Source of the DNA: JASLEW01 sp963732005
GTDB taxonomy: Bacteria; Acidobacteriota; Thermoanaerobaculia; Multivoradales; UBA5704
Assembly (NCBI GenBank): GCA_963732005.1
Contig: CAVSXT010000003.1
Span: 1,240,001-1,304,000 of the forward strand
Length of the DNA: 64,000 nucleotides
Direction of reading: 5' to 3'
Shown: positions 44,479 to 53,222 of the stretch, one piece after another
Layout of the letters: each line of letters starts with the position of its first letter
How positions within the stretch are numbered: the stretch's first letter is position 1
Position numbers and translations under genes: made by a program
The notes under the pieces: generated by a model
Databases searched by the model: none
Told to the model about the DNA's origin: nothing
What the model saw: the letters and a program-made list of their open reading frames with translations, nothing else

Positions 44479-45297
44479 TCATTTTATCGCAACGCTCTCC
44501 GGCGCTCCGGGACTCCGGCCGCCGATCTCCACTTTGACCGCGGCGCGGCCGAGGTAGACCTCGTCGCCGGTTTCCAGCCGCACGCCGCGACGGTCGTGGC
44601 GGCTGACCTCGATGGCGCGGCCGGCGCGGAAGAGCAGGGTGCCCGAGGCGCTGCCTTCGTCACGCAGCCAGAAGGCGCGGCTCTCGGCGTCCCAGGCGAT
44701 GCGCGCATGCTCCCGGGAGACGGTCTGCTCGATCTCGCCCTCCTCGAGGAAGGCCACGTCGTTGCGGCGCTTGACCCTGCCGCCGGCGTCGAGCACCTCT
44801 TCGAGGCGGCCCAGGAAGATGCGCTCGCCGGACAGGTCGTAAGCGTCGCAAACCGCCTTGCCCTTGAGCACCGCGAGATGAAGGAGCGGCCGGGCGGCGG
44901 GCACCGCGGGCTCGGCCTCTCCCTGCGCGGCCCTGCGGAAGGCGAGAGCGTAGCGGCGGCCACCGAACTCGGGGCCGTCCTCTTGGGTCACCTCCACCGG
45001 CACCGCCAGCCCTTCCGGAAAGCGGGCGCCATGAGACTGCAGGCGCTCCCTGATCTCCCGCTGCAGGTCCCAGCCGCCGTGGGCGATGGCCTGCAGGCGC
45101 GCGGCGTCCTCCGGGGAGGCGGCCAGCAGCTTGACCTCCACCCGATCGAAGGGGAAGACACGGCGGCCGCCGCCCAGCGCCACCGCCTGCGCCGCCACGT
45201 CCTCGAGCAGGGCGCGGTGGATCTCGATCGGCTCGTTGCCGGCAGCCCAGGGCCGCGCCCAGTGCCGGAGCTTGTCGCGCAGGCGTTCGAGGCTCAT
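44479..45297 (-). CDS. FhaA-like protein: DUF3662-like domain plus FHA domain
   Basis: The ATG overlaps the SEDS-PBP stop by 4 bases and gives 272 residues. Residues 20-130 (PIEIHRALLEDV, FPFDRVEVKLLAASPEDAARL, LAVPVEVTQED) resemble the DUF3662 domain of mycobacterial FhaA, which is followed there, as here, by an FHA domain. The FHA core here is FLGRLEEV, then QTVSREHARIAWD and the SASGTLLFR turn that stands for the usual GTxxN. FHA domains bind phosphothreonine. It should dock to a target of the kinase encoded two genes upstream, possibly the SEDS-PBP fusion or a lipid II flippase. Confidence 0.78.
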   Translation of the reverse strand: MSLERLRDKLRHWARPWAAGNEPIEIHRALLEDVAAQAVALGGGRRVFPFDRVEVKLLAASPEDAARLQAIAHGGWDLQREIRERLQSHGARFPEGLAVPVEVTQEDGPEFGGRRYALAFRRAAQGEAEPAVPAARPLLHLAVLKGKAVCDAYDLSGERIFLGRLEEVLDAGGRVKRRNDVAFLEEGEIEQTVSREHARIAWDAESRAFWLRDEGSASGTLLFRAGRAIEVSRHDRRGVRLETGDEVYLGRAAVKVEIGGRSPGAPESVAIK

Positions 45298-48200
45298 CTC
45301 GCCGTTCCTCCGTTGCCGTTGTCCTTCAGCAGGCCCAGGGCCGCGGCGCGGCGCACGATCTCGCCGGCCGCCGGCGCCGCCAGCCGGCCGCCGTAGCCGC
45401 CGTGCTCGACGATCACCGCCAGGGCGATCCGCCGGCCGGCGGCGCCGTAGGGCGCGAAGCCGATGAACCAGGAATGCGACTTCTTGTCCTGCACCTCGGC
45501 GGTGCCGGTCTTGCCGGCCATCGGCGGCTGCACGCCGGCGAGGAACGCCGCCGCCGTCCCCTCGGTCACCACCCCGCGCATGGCGCGGGCGATGATCGCC
45601 GTCGCGGCGGCGTCGAGCACCGGCAGCCCAGCCGGCGTCGCCGCTTTCGCCGCCGGGCCAGCCGCGGACTCCCCCGGCGCCGTCCCCGGCACTCCGCCCG
45701 CTCCGCCCGCCGCCGCCGCCGGCCGGGCGCCCTGCTCGGCCTGGATCCAGCGCACCTCGGGCATCGTCCCCTGGTCCGCCACCGTTGCCGCCACCCGCGC
45801 CATCTGCAGCGGCGTGGCGATCACCTGCCCCTGGCCATAGGCGGCCTGGGGCAGGGCGTCGGCGAGCGCCGGCGGCGTATTGGGCCGAGCGACCGGGATG
45901 CCGAAGAGCTGCGCCGTCCGCAGCAGCGGCTCCGCTCCCACCGCGTAGGTGGCGAGCTGGGCGAAGTAGGCGTTGCAGGAGTGGCGGATCCCCTTGTCGA
46001 GATCGACCGTGCCGTGAGGCGTCGTGACCGTGGGGTCGTCGCGCACCAGGCGTCCCCGGACCCGGTTGCCGGTGCGGCCTTCCGGCAGCAGCTTGCACTC
46101 GAAGGTCCTGCGCGCAAGTCCGGGGTCCTTGCGCAGCGCCGCCAGCGCGGTGACCACCTTGAACGTCGAGCCGGGCGGGTAGATCCCATAGCGCGCGCGA
46201 TCCACCAGTGCACCCCCGCTGCCGCCGGCCTCGCCGGCGCCGCCGCCAAGCCCGCCCTGCGTCTTCAGGGTGGTCGCCGGATCGGCCTCGGGCAACTGCT
46301 CGGGCCACGGATAGGAGGCGGCGGCGAGCAGGTCGCCGGTGGCGGCGTCGAGCACCACCGCGGCGGCGCCGAAGCCGGCCTGGGCCGCGTGCCTGGCCAG
46401 GATCTCCTCTGCCGCGAGCTCGAGCCGCACGTCCACGGTCAGCCTGACGGTGCGGTCGCGGGCGAGGATCGCCTTCACCTCCGGGCGCTCCGGCTCATAG
46501 CGGTGCCGCAGCAGCGGCACCAGGTCGCGGTAGTCGACGACCACCTGCGGCGTCTCGGTCTTGTCCGGCTGCCGCACGCGGATGACGCCGGCGTAGTCGT
46601 CATAGCCCTGCAGGCGGATGCGGGCGTCGCGCTCGACGAACGAGGTGTTGCGGGCCGTCCAGTGGATCCGGCTGCGCAGGTCGCCGAGCAGATGGAAGGT
46701 ACGCCCGCCGAAGGGATAGACGCGAACGCGGCGGTCGGGGGTGGCGCCGGCGAGGTCGGACGCCGCGGCGCCGAGCCGCTCGAGCTCGCCGCGCTGGCGG
46801 TCGATCTCGGCCGGATCGCTGCTCGCCAGCAGCACGCCGCCGCGGTCGACGATCGAGCCGCGCGGGATGGTCGCGGCGATGGCGGCGAGCCGCTGGTTGT
46901 ACTGGACCCGGCGCACGCCGTCTCCCTGCAGCACCACGGCGCCACGGGTCAGGTAGCCGTCGGCGCGGTACAGCTGGAGGTCGGCCAGCCGTGCCAGCGC
47001 CAGGACCAGGAAGATGCCGAGGCCGGCGGCCGTCCAGCGGGCGCCGCCGAGAAAGGGCCGCACCGCCTCGGGAGCGCCGCGGCGGGAGGAGATCCCTGCC
47101 AGGACGCCGGCGACGAGGAAATTGGCGAGCATCGCCGACCGGCCGAAGGAAAGGAAAGGCGAGGTGACCCCCGACAGTGGCAGCAGGCCCAGCACGCCGC
47201 CGCTGATCAGGGTGGTCTCCAGCGCCAGCAGCAGGGTGAAGCCCAGGCCAAGGAAGAAGCCATAGGCGCTGCCTGACAGGCGCGCCGCGCGCAGGCCGCG
47301 TTGCACCAGCAGCGCGTAGAGACCGGCCACCGCCAGCAGGCCGAAGAAGCCCAGCTGCTCGCCGATGGCCGAGAGCACCATGTCGGTGTGCGCCTCCGGC
47401 ACCAGGCCCGGCTCTCCCAGCCCGAGGCCGGTGCCGGTGGCGCCGCCCGCCGCCAGCGACCAGATGGCCTGGGCCAGGTGGTCGCCGCCACGGAACCAGG
47501 TGTCCCATGGCGCGAGCCACATGCCGATGCGCTGGCCGACGGTGCGCGGATAGCCGAGCTTGTAGCCGGCAAAGAACGCCAGCGTGACCATGCCCGCCCC
47601 CACCAGCGGCATGCCGCCGCGGCCGCGAGCGACCGAGAAGAGGATCAGGAAGAGGCTGGCGAGCACCAGCGCCGGTCCGAGGTCCTTCTGCAGGAAGAAG
47701 AAGAACAGCACCAGTCCCACCGCGACCGCCGGCGGCACCACGTATTCGAGCCGCGGCAACGGCAGCAGGCGTCCGGCCCGCCCCAGCGGCACCCGCCGCT
47801 CGTGAACCTCGCGCAGCAGCTCCCAGCGGTCCGCGAAGTAGCCGGCGAGGAAGAGGGCGATCAGGATCTTGATCAGCTCGACCGGCTGGAAGCCGAGGAA
47901 GTTCACCTTGGCGTCGCTCACCCCCGGCCCGCCGCCGAAGACGATCAGCAGGGCGGAGAGCAGGGCCGCCAGCGCCAGCGTCCAGGCACCGCGGCGCGGC
48001 AGCGCCGTCCGCTCGAGATCGATCAGCGCGCCGGCGACGAACAGGCAGCAGCCGGCGAGCACCCCTTCGGCGAAGCGGGCGTGGAGCGGCAGGTCCCGCA
48101 ACGGGTCGCGCAGGCTGGCCATCAACACGAAGCCGAGGCCGCAGAACAGCAGCAGCACCGGCAGCAGCAGCTCGTCGCCCTGGAAGCGCTGCCGGCGCAG

Positions 48201-48785
48201 CACCAGGTGGGCGGCCAGGAAGCCGCCGAGCAGCAGGGCGGCGGCGAGCCGGAACGACCAGCGGTACTGGGAAGCCGTGCGCACCACCAGCATCGGTTTG
48301 AGCTCGCGCAGCTCCGCCGGCGAGAGCAGCGCCACCGTGTCCTTACCCGAAGCGGCGAGGCGCGCAGCCAGCCCCGGCTGGCGGCGCGGGTCGACTTCGG
48401 CTGCCGCGACGCGCTGCCGCCCGAGCTCGCCGACGTTGCCGACCGGTGCCGCCGCCAGCCGCTGGCGGATGCGGTCGGCGACGAAGCCGCGTTCCTCGGC
48501 ATTGGGTATGAAGGCGAGCAGTGGCAGCAGGTCGCCGGGGGTGGCGACGGCGTTGAGGTTGACCACCTCGCCGCGTGCCAGCCGCGCCTCGACGTCGCCG
48601 AGCGGACGGGAGACGGTGAGCCAGGTCAACACCATGGCAAATGCCACGACGGTCCCCGAGAGCGCCAACAGCAAAGCCTCGCGCCCGCGATGCCTGTGCC
48701 AGGGCTCCCCGGGAAGGCCCGATTGGCCGGACCCCGGGGTGGCATGGCTGCGGCGCTCGGCGGCGCGGCTGATGGTGACGCCCAT
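45294..48785 (-). CDS. SEDS glycosyltransferase-class B PBP natural fusion (RodA-PBP2 / FtsW-FtsI type)
   Basis: AAGGAGA precedes the ATG. The 1163-residue protein begins with one helix and a roughly 100-residue domain outside the membrane (VNLNAVATPGDLLPLL). Ten SEDS helices follow, with the loop LVPEAHTDMVLSAIGEQLGF near residue 467 that carries the catalytic Asp region. Next comes the usual PBP anchor helix and the pedestal (TIPRGSIVDRGGVLLA). The transpeptidase has SxxK in PPGSTFKV (near 872), SxN in SCN (near 934) and KTG in AGKTGTAEV (near 1092). It can thus both polymerise and cross-link peptidoglycan. The two functions are usually separate proteins that work as a pair. Both active sites look intact. 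Confidence 0.92.
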   Translation of the reverse strand: MGVTISRAAERRSHATPGSGQSGLPGEPWHRHRGREALLLALSGTVVAFAMVLTWLTVSRPLGDVEARLARGEVVNLNAVATPGDLLPLLAFIPNAEERGFVADRIRQRLAAAPVGNVGELGRQRVAAAEVDPRRQPGLAARLAASGKDTVALLSPAELRELKPMLVVRTASQYRWSFRLAAALLLGGFLAAHLVLRRQRFQGDELLLPVLLLFCGLGFVLMASLRDPLRDLPLHARFAEGVLAGCCLFVAGALIDLERTALPRRGAWTLALAALLSALLIVFGGGPGVSDAKVNFLGFQPVELIKILIALFLAGYFADRWELLREVHERRVPLGRAGRLLPLPRLEYVVPPAVAVGLVLFFFFLQKDLGPALVLASLFLILFSVARGRGGMPLVGAGMVTLAFFAGYKLGYPRTVGQRIGMWLAPWDTWFRGGDHLAQAIWSLAAGGATGTGLGLGEPGLVPEAHTDMVLSAIGEQLGFFGLLAVAGLYALLVQRGLRAARLSGSAYGFFLGLGFTLLLALETTLISGGVLGLLPLSGVTSPFLSFGRSAMLANFLVAGVLAGISSRRGAPEAVRPFLGGARWTAAGLGIFLVLALARLADLQLYRADGYLTRGAVVLQGDGVRRVQYNQRLAAIAATIPRGSIVDRGGVLLASSDPAEIDRQRGELERLGAAASDLAGATPDRRVRVYPFGGRTFHLLGDLRSRIHWTARNTSFVERDARIRLQGYDDYAGVIRVRQPDKTETPQVVVDYRDLVPLLRHRYEPERPEVKAILARDRTVRLTVDVRLELAAEEILARHAAQAGFGAAAVVLDAATGDLLAAASYPWPEQLPEADPATTLKTQGGLGGGAGEAGGSGGALVDRARYGIYPPGSTFKVVTALAALRKDPGLARRTFECKLLPEGRTGNRVRGRLVRDDPTVTTPHGTVDLDKGIRHSCNAYFAQLATYAVGAEPLLRTAQLFGIPVARPNTPPALADALPQAAYGQGQVIATPLQMARVAATVADQGTMPEVRWIQAEQGARPAAAAGGAGGVPGTAPGESAAGPAAKAATPAGLPVLDAAATAIIARAMRGVVTEGTAAAFLAGVQPPMAGKTGTAEVQDKKSHSWFIGFAPYGAAGRRIALAVIVEHGGYGGRLAAPAAGEIVRRAAALGLLKDNGNGGTAR

Positions 48786-48913
48786 GATTCTCCTTACCTA
48801 CGGTGCCCGCGCGCGAGCGTTGCAATCGAGCGCCGGTTGAGCGCCGATCTCCGGCTCGGCGGCCCGGCAGCGCTCGGCGGCAGGGTCGGCCGCGGCCGGC
48901 GCCGGCTCAGCGC

Positions 48914-51028
48914 TCAGCCGCCGCCGGGCTTGCGGAACTCCTGGCTCAACGCCCGCCCGAGCCGCTCCCAGAAGCTGGGCGGATGGACCCGGGACAGCCG
49001 CGCCGTGATCGCCTCGAGGTGCGATTCCGCCTCCTCGCGGTTGCTGGCGGCAAAGGCGAAGCCGGGGATGTCGGCGTAGCGGTGGACCGCCTGCTCGAGA
49101 TCGTCCCGTGCCTGCTTGAGCAGGTCGACCTCGGCGGCGGTGCCGCGGCTGTGCTGGGCGCGCGCCTCGAGCGTCAGGCCGCGCATGCGGTAGCCGTCGG
49201 CGAGCATCGCCTGCTCGCGGCGCCCGAGCTGGTAGCCCCGCCGGGTCAGCTCGTCGACCGTCTTCTGCAGGGCGTCGAGGTCGAACAGGTCGTAGGCGTA
49301 GATGCGCGCCAGGCCCAGGTAGGGGTCCGGCCAGCCGGGATCCAGGCGCGACGCCTCCTGGAACCCGGCGACCGCTTCCTTGGTCATCGCCAGCGCCTGC
49401 TTGCGGTTGCCCTGGCCGCGCAGGGCAAGCGACTCGAGGCGGTCGAGGTGGGCGCGGGCATAGAGCATCCGTGCGCGGATGCCGGGATCACGGGGCGCCA
49501 TCCGCGCGGCGGCGTGGAGGTCGCGGTACGCCGTCTCCCATCCCCGCGGGGTGGTCGTCGGGTCGTCGCCGTGGTAGCTGTCCAGGATCCGAGCGGCGGC
49601 CGTCGTGAGCGAGCGTTGCAGCTCGTCGCCGACGCCGAAGAGGTCGGTCGAGAGCCAGCTCCAACCGGCGGCCGCCTCGTACCGTTCTACGAGAGAGTCG
49701 AGGTCGGGGTGGGCTTCGGCGAGGTCGCGCCGCAGCTGTTGCGCCTGGTTCCAGGCCCACAGCTGGGAGGCGCCGAAGGCGAGCAGCGCGGCAGCCGCGA
49801 GCATCCACGCGGCCCGGCGCAACCGATGGCGAGCTCGCGGTGCGGGCGTCGGTGCCAGCGCCGCCGTCGCTGGCGGCACCGCTGAGGGCGCCGCGGGCAT
49901 TGCGGGCACCGCGACCGGGACCGGCGACGGTGGCCCCAACGCCCACGCGGCCGGTCTGGGGGTCGCCGGCGCGGGCGGCGCCGCGGCGCCTCCGGCTGGC
50001 GCTCCGGCCGCTCCCGCTTCGGCCGCCGCCGCCTCGGCGGCGAGCCCCAGCGGGCCGCCGCCGGTGCGGCGGGTGGCCTCGGTGGTGCGGATCTCCTCGC
50101 CGGAGAGCGGGCGGGCGGTGCGCCGCGTGGCATGCAGGTCGGCGGCGGCCACCGCCGTTGGCGCGGCCAGCGGCCGGCCGTCGCGCAACGCCGCGAGGTC
50201 GGCCGCCAGCTCCGCGGCGCTCTGGTAGCGGCGGCCGACCTCGAAGGCGAGCGACTTGTCGACCACCCGGGAGAGCTCCGGCGAGCAGCCGGCAGGAAGC
50301 GGCAGCGGCGGCACCCCGTGGCGGATGGCCTGCTCCAGCTCCTCGGGAGTGCCGCCCGGGAAGGGGCGCCGGCCCGAAACCATGGTTGCCAGGACCACCC
50401 CGACTGCCCAGAGATCGGAGTGGCGATCCACCACCCCGCGCTCGAGACGCTCGGGCGGGGTGTAGGGCAGGCTGCCGAAGAGGTTGACGGTGAACCTCCG
50501 GGTCTGGGAGAGGTGCTTGGCGATGCCGAAGTCGAGCACCCGCACCCGGTCGTCTTCCTGCAGGCGGATGTTCTCGGGCTTGATGTCGCCGTGGACGATG
50601 CCGAAGATCCGCCTGCCGCCGACCTCCGCCGAGAACTGGTGGCAGACCTCGAGCATGGAGACCAGCTCGATGGCGATGTGGATCGCGCGCGCCTCGGGCA
50701 GGGCGCCCTTGGCGAGGACTTCCGAGAGGTCGGTCCCAGCCACGTATTCCATCGCCACCCAGAAGAAATCGCCGTCCTGGCCCTGCTCGTAGACCGCCGC
50801 CACCTGCGGTGCCGCGGCCGCCAGCTGCGCCTGCAGCGAGAGGCCGTTCTTCTCCGCCTCGAGCATCTCCGGATCGGTCTTGGTGGGGCGCACCACCTTG
50901 AGCGCCACCAGGCGCTCCTCCCGCGGGTCCCAGGCGAGGAGGACGTCGCCGATCGCGCCGCGGCCGAGGAAGTCCTTGACCACGAAGCGGTCGACCGTCT
51001 CCTGGCGGCCGATCAGATGCACGGTCAC
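48914..51028 (-). CDS. Transmembrane Ser/Thr protein kinase with TPR-like C-terminus
   Basis: The GTG at 51028 overlaps the phosphatase stop by 4 bases and gives 704 residues. The kinase domain spans residues 10-270: LGRGAIGDVLLAW, lysine in VALKVV, VHGDIKPENIR, DFGIAKHL and PYTPPERLERG. HGD replaces HRD, so it is a non-RD kinase and may not need activation-loop phosphorylation. An Ala/Pro linker leads to a membrane helix near 410 (AAWMLAAAALLAFGASQLWAW). The outer part has TPR-like helices (AARMAPRDPGIRARMLYARAHLDRL). The SEDS-PBP gene follows after 128 bases. It likely senses the wall and phosphorylates the FHA or SEDS-PBP partners. Confidence 0.9.
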   Translation of the reverse strand: MTVHLIGRQETVDRFVVKDFLGRGAIGDVLLAWDPREERLVALKVVRPTKTDPEMLEAEKNGLSLQAQLAAAAPQVAAVYEQGQDGDFFWVAMEYVAGTDLSEVLAKGALPEARAIHIAIELVSMLEVCHQFSAEVGGRRIFGIVHGDIKPENIRLQEDDRVRVLDFGIAKHLSQTRRFTVNLFGSLPYTPPERLERGVVDRHSDLWAVGVVLATMVSGRRPFPGGTPEELEQAIRHGVPPLPLPAGCSPELSRVVDKSLAFEVGRRYQSAAELAADLAALRDGRPLAAPTAVAAADLHATRRTARPLSGEEIRTTEATRRTGGGPLGLAAEAAAAEAGAAGAPAGGAAAPPAPATPRPAAWALGPPSPVPVAVPAMPAAPSAVPPATAALAPTPAPRARHRLRRAAWMLAAAALLAFGASQLWAWNQAQQLRRDLAEAHPDLDSLVERYEAAAGWSWLSTDLFGVGDELQRSLTTAAARILDSYHGDDPTTTPRGWETAYRDLHAAARMAPRDPGIRARMLYARAHLDRLESLALRGQGNRKQALAMTKEAVAGFQEASRLDPGWPDPYLGLARIYAYDLFDLDALQKTVDELTRRGYQLGRREQAMLADGYRMRGLTLEARAQHSRGTAAEVDLLKQARDDLEQAVHRYADIPGFAFAASNREEAESHLEAITARLSRVHPPSFWERLGRALSQEFRKPGGG

Positions 51029-53124
51029 GGGCGCTGCCTCCGGGGCGCCGCGGTCGCCGCGGCGGCGGGACGGGCGGCGGCGGGATGAGTGGCGGCGGCC
51101 TGCGGGGCGCGGCCGGCGACGGCGCCGCCAGGGCCGCCCAGGCCGCCGGCTCGAGCACCGGTTCCGGCGGCAGCGTCGCCCGCGCCGCCGCCGGTGACTC
51201 GCACCGCCTGCTCGCGGGCGACCGCGCCGAAGGTGTTCCAGCGGAAGATCTCCTCGGCCCGGTCGGGCCCGGCGAGCGCGACGCCGGGACCGCCATTGCT
51301 CTCGATGCGGTTGCCGGCGAGCAGCGGCGACGCCGAGTCCCGCACCTCGACCCCCGCTGCCGGCGCACCGGGGCGGGTGCCGTTGCCGGTGATCAGGTTC
51401 GATACCAGCCTTGGCGCCGCCGCGCCTGCAACGGCGACGCCGGCGCCGCCGTTGTGATGTAGGTAGCTGTAGCGCACGGTCGAGAGATCGGCGCCGCGGA
51501 TCTCGATGCCGGCGCCGGCGGCGCCGCTGACCTCGATCTCCTCGATCATCACCTCGCAGCCGTCGAGGCGCAGCCCCACTCCCCACGGCGCCTGCGGCGT
51601 GCCCTCGACCCGGAAGCCGGCCAGACGCGCGCCGTGCACCCCGCTCGCCGCGACCGCCGGGCCCTCGCTTTCTCCGGGCGGCGGCAACAGCACGGCGCGG
51701 CGCGGGATGCGGCTCACCAAGGCGACGCCGCTGCGCAGGACCAGCCGTTCGCGGTAGCGTCCGGGCGCCACCTCGATCGTCTCGCCGGGCCGTGCCCGCC
51801 CGAGCGCCTCGCCGATGGTGGTAAAGCCGCCATCGCCGGTGCCGACGACCAGCACGCCGTGGCTACCGGTGCCGCCGGCGCTACCGGCGCCGCCGCCGTC
51901 CCCGAGGCGCCCGGCGAGGCCCTTGACCCACTGCCCAAGCGGCTCGCGGTAGCGGTAGCCGGCAAGGGCGGCGAGCAGCAGCGCCACGAGCACCAGGGAC
52001 TTGCCCAGGCTGCCCGGGAGCGAATCCTTCACCCGCTGGCCGGCGCTGCGCCGGGCCCAGGCCGCGCGCCCGGACGGCGCTGCCGGCCTCGGAGCGCCGC
52101 CGGCGGAGGAGGTGCCGGCCGCCCTGGAGCCGGCGCCGAGGGGCCTGCCGGGGCCGCCGGCCGCGGCGAGGTTGCCGGCAGTACCGGCTGCGCCCGAGGT
52201 TCCCGCAGTGCCGGCCGCGGCAGCCGCCCGCCGAGTCGCCCCCGCCGATGGCAGGGCGGCGGCAGCCCCGCCGGCGTCCCGGCCGCGGCCGGCATCCCTG
52301 AAGCGCCCCCCGCTCCTGCCGCCACCGTCCTTGGCGCCGCCGTCCCTGCCGCCGTCCCGGCGCCGCCGCACCGCCTCGGCGAAGCGCTCGCCCTCGACCA
52401 GCACCGCCGAGACGTTGTCCTTGCCGCCGGCGAGGTTGGCGCGCTCGATCAGGGCGTGCACGGCGGCGCGCGGCGAGCTGGCGTTGGTCTCGACGGTCTC
52501 GAGGATCTCGCGCGCCGGCAGCATGTCCGAGAGGCCGTCGCTGCACAGCAGCAGCGCCCCGCCGGCGTCGAACGGCACCTCGAGCACGTCGATCCAGCGC
52601 GCGTCGTCGGGCTCGTGGGGGCTCGAGCCGACGTCGCGGAAGATCTCGTTGCGCCGCGGGTGGCGCATCGCCTCGAGCTCGGAGAGGTCGCCGGCGTCCT
52701 CGCGCGCCCCCACCGGCGAGTGGTCGGGCGTGACCTTGCGGATCTCTCCGGGGGCCAGGATGTAGAGGCGGCTGTCTCCCACCTGGCCGACGGTGACCTT
52801 GCCGCCGTCGAGGACGGCGACGGTGAGGACGCAGGACATGCCGGCGAGCCTGGCATCGCCGCGCGCGCGCTCGTAGATCTGGCGGTTGGCGAGAGCGATC
52901 GCCTCGCGCACCAGTCGCGCGGAGTCGGTGGTGCGGCGCGACAGGCGTGCGCGCAGCACCTCGAGCGCCGTTTCCGCGGCGACCTCGCCGGCCAATGCGC
53001 CGCCGACGCCGTCGATGACGGCGAAGATCCCCAGGTCGGGCTCGCAGAGCACCCGGTCTTCGTTGTTCTCCCGCTCGCGGCCCGGGTCGGTCGCCGCGGC
53101 CGCCTGCGGTGGGCGCGGGCTCAT
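51025..53124 (-). CDS. PP2C phosphatase fused to extracellular beta-helix
   Basis: The 699-residue protein begins with a PP2C domain (residues 1-255): RENNEDRVL, FAVIDGVGG (Asp38), VGQVGDSRLYIL, LLLCSDGLSDML and GGKDNVSAVL, all metal ligands present. A Gly/Ala/Arg-rich linker of about 110 residues and a membrane helix (LGKSLVLVALLLAALAGY, near 370-388) follow. The outer domain (415-640) is a right-handed beta-helix: IGEALGRARPGETIEVAPG, then repeated strands such as VRYSYLHHNGGAGVAVAG and NLITGNG. PstP of actinobacteria has the same inside-phosphatase plan but a different outer domain. The helix may bind glycan. Both ends overlap neighbours by 4 bases. Confidence 0.88.
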   Translation of the reverse strand: MSPRPPQAAAATDPGRERENNEDRVLCEPDLGIFAVIDGVGGALAGEVAAETALEVLRARLSRRTTDSARLVREAIALANRQIYERARGDARLAGMSCVLTVAVLDGGKVTVGQVGDSRLYILAPGEIRKVTPDHSPVGAREDAGDLSELEAMRHPRRNEIFRDVGSSPHEPDDARWIDVLEVPFDAGGALLLCSDGLSDMLPAREILETVETNASSPRAAVHALIERANLAGGKDNVSAVLVEGERFAEAVRRRRDGGRDGGAKDGGGRSGGRFRDAGRGRDAGGAAAALPSAGATRRAAAAAGTAGTSGAAGTAGNLAAAGGPGRPLGAGSRAAGTSSAGGAPRPAAPSGRAAWARRSAGQRVKDSLPGSLGKSLVLVALLLAALAGYRYREPLGQWVKGLAGRLGDGGGAGSAGGTGSHGVLVVGTGDGGFTTIGEALGRARPGETIEVAPGRYRERLVLRSGVALVSRIPRRAVLLPPPGESEGPAVAASGVHGARLAGFRVEGTPQAPWGVGLRLDGCEVMIEEIEVSGAAGAGIEIRGADLSTVRYSYLHHNGGAGVAVAGAAAPRLVSNLITGNGTRPGAPAAGVEVRDSASPLLAGNRIESNGGPGVALAGPDRAEEIFRWNTFGAVAREQAVRVTGGGAGDAAAGTGARAGGLGGPGGAVAGRAPQAAATHPAAARPAAAATAAPRRQRP

Positions 53125-53222
53125 GGCCGCTCGCGGTCGGCGAAAGCGGCCCAGGCCAGGATCCCGACGGCGACGCACAGCGCCGCCAGCAGCGGCAGCC
53201 GGGCAAGGAAGAGGCCGCTCAC
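53121..53222 (-). CDS. 33-residue single-helix membrane microprotein
   Basis: This frame is too short for usual gene finders. GTG at 53222 overlaps the stop of the FHA gene (GTGA) and its own stop overlaps the ATG of the phosphatase gene (ATGA), so it fills the gap exactly. It starts (M/V)SGLFLARLPLLAALCVAVG, continues as one hydrophobic helix and ends ADRERP. The charged tail would lie in the cytosol or outside depending on orientation. By position it could be a membrane adaptor for the phosphatase, kinase or SEDS-PBP. No homologue can be named. Confidence 0.6.
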   Translation of the reverse strand: MSGLFLARLPLLAALCVAVGILAWAAFADRERP

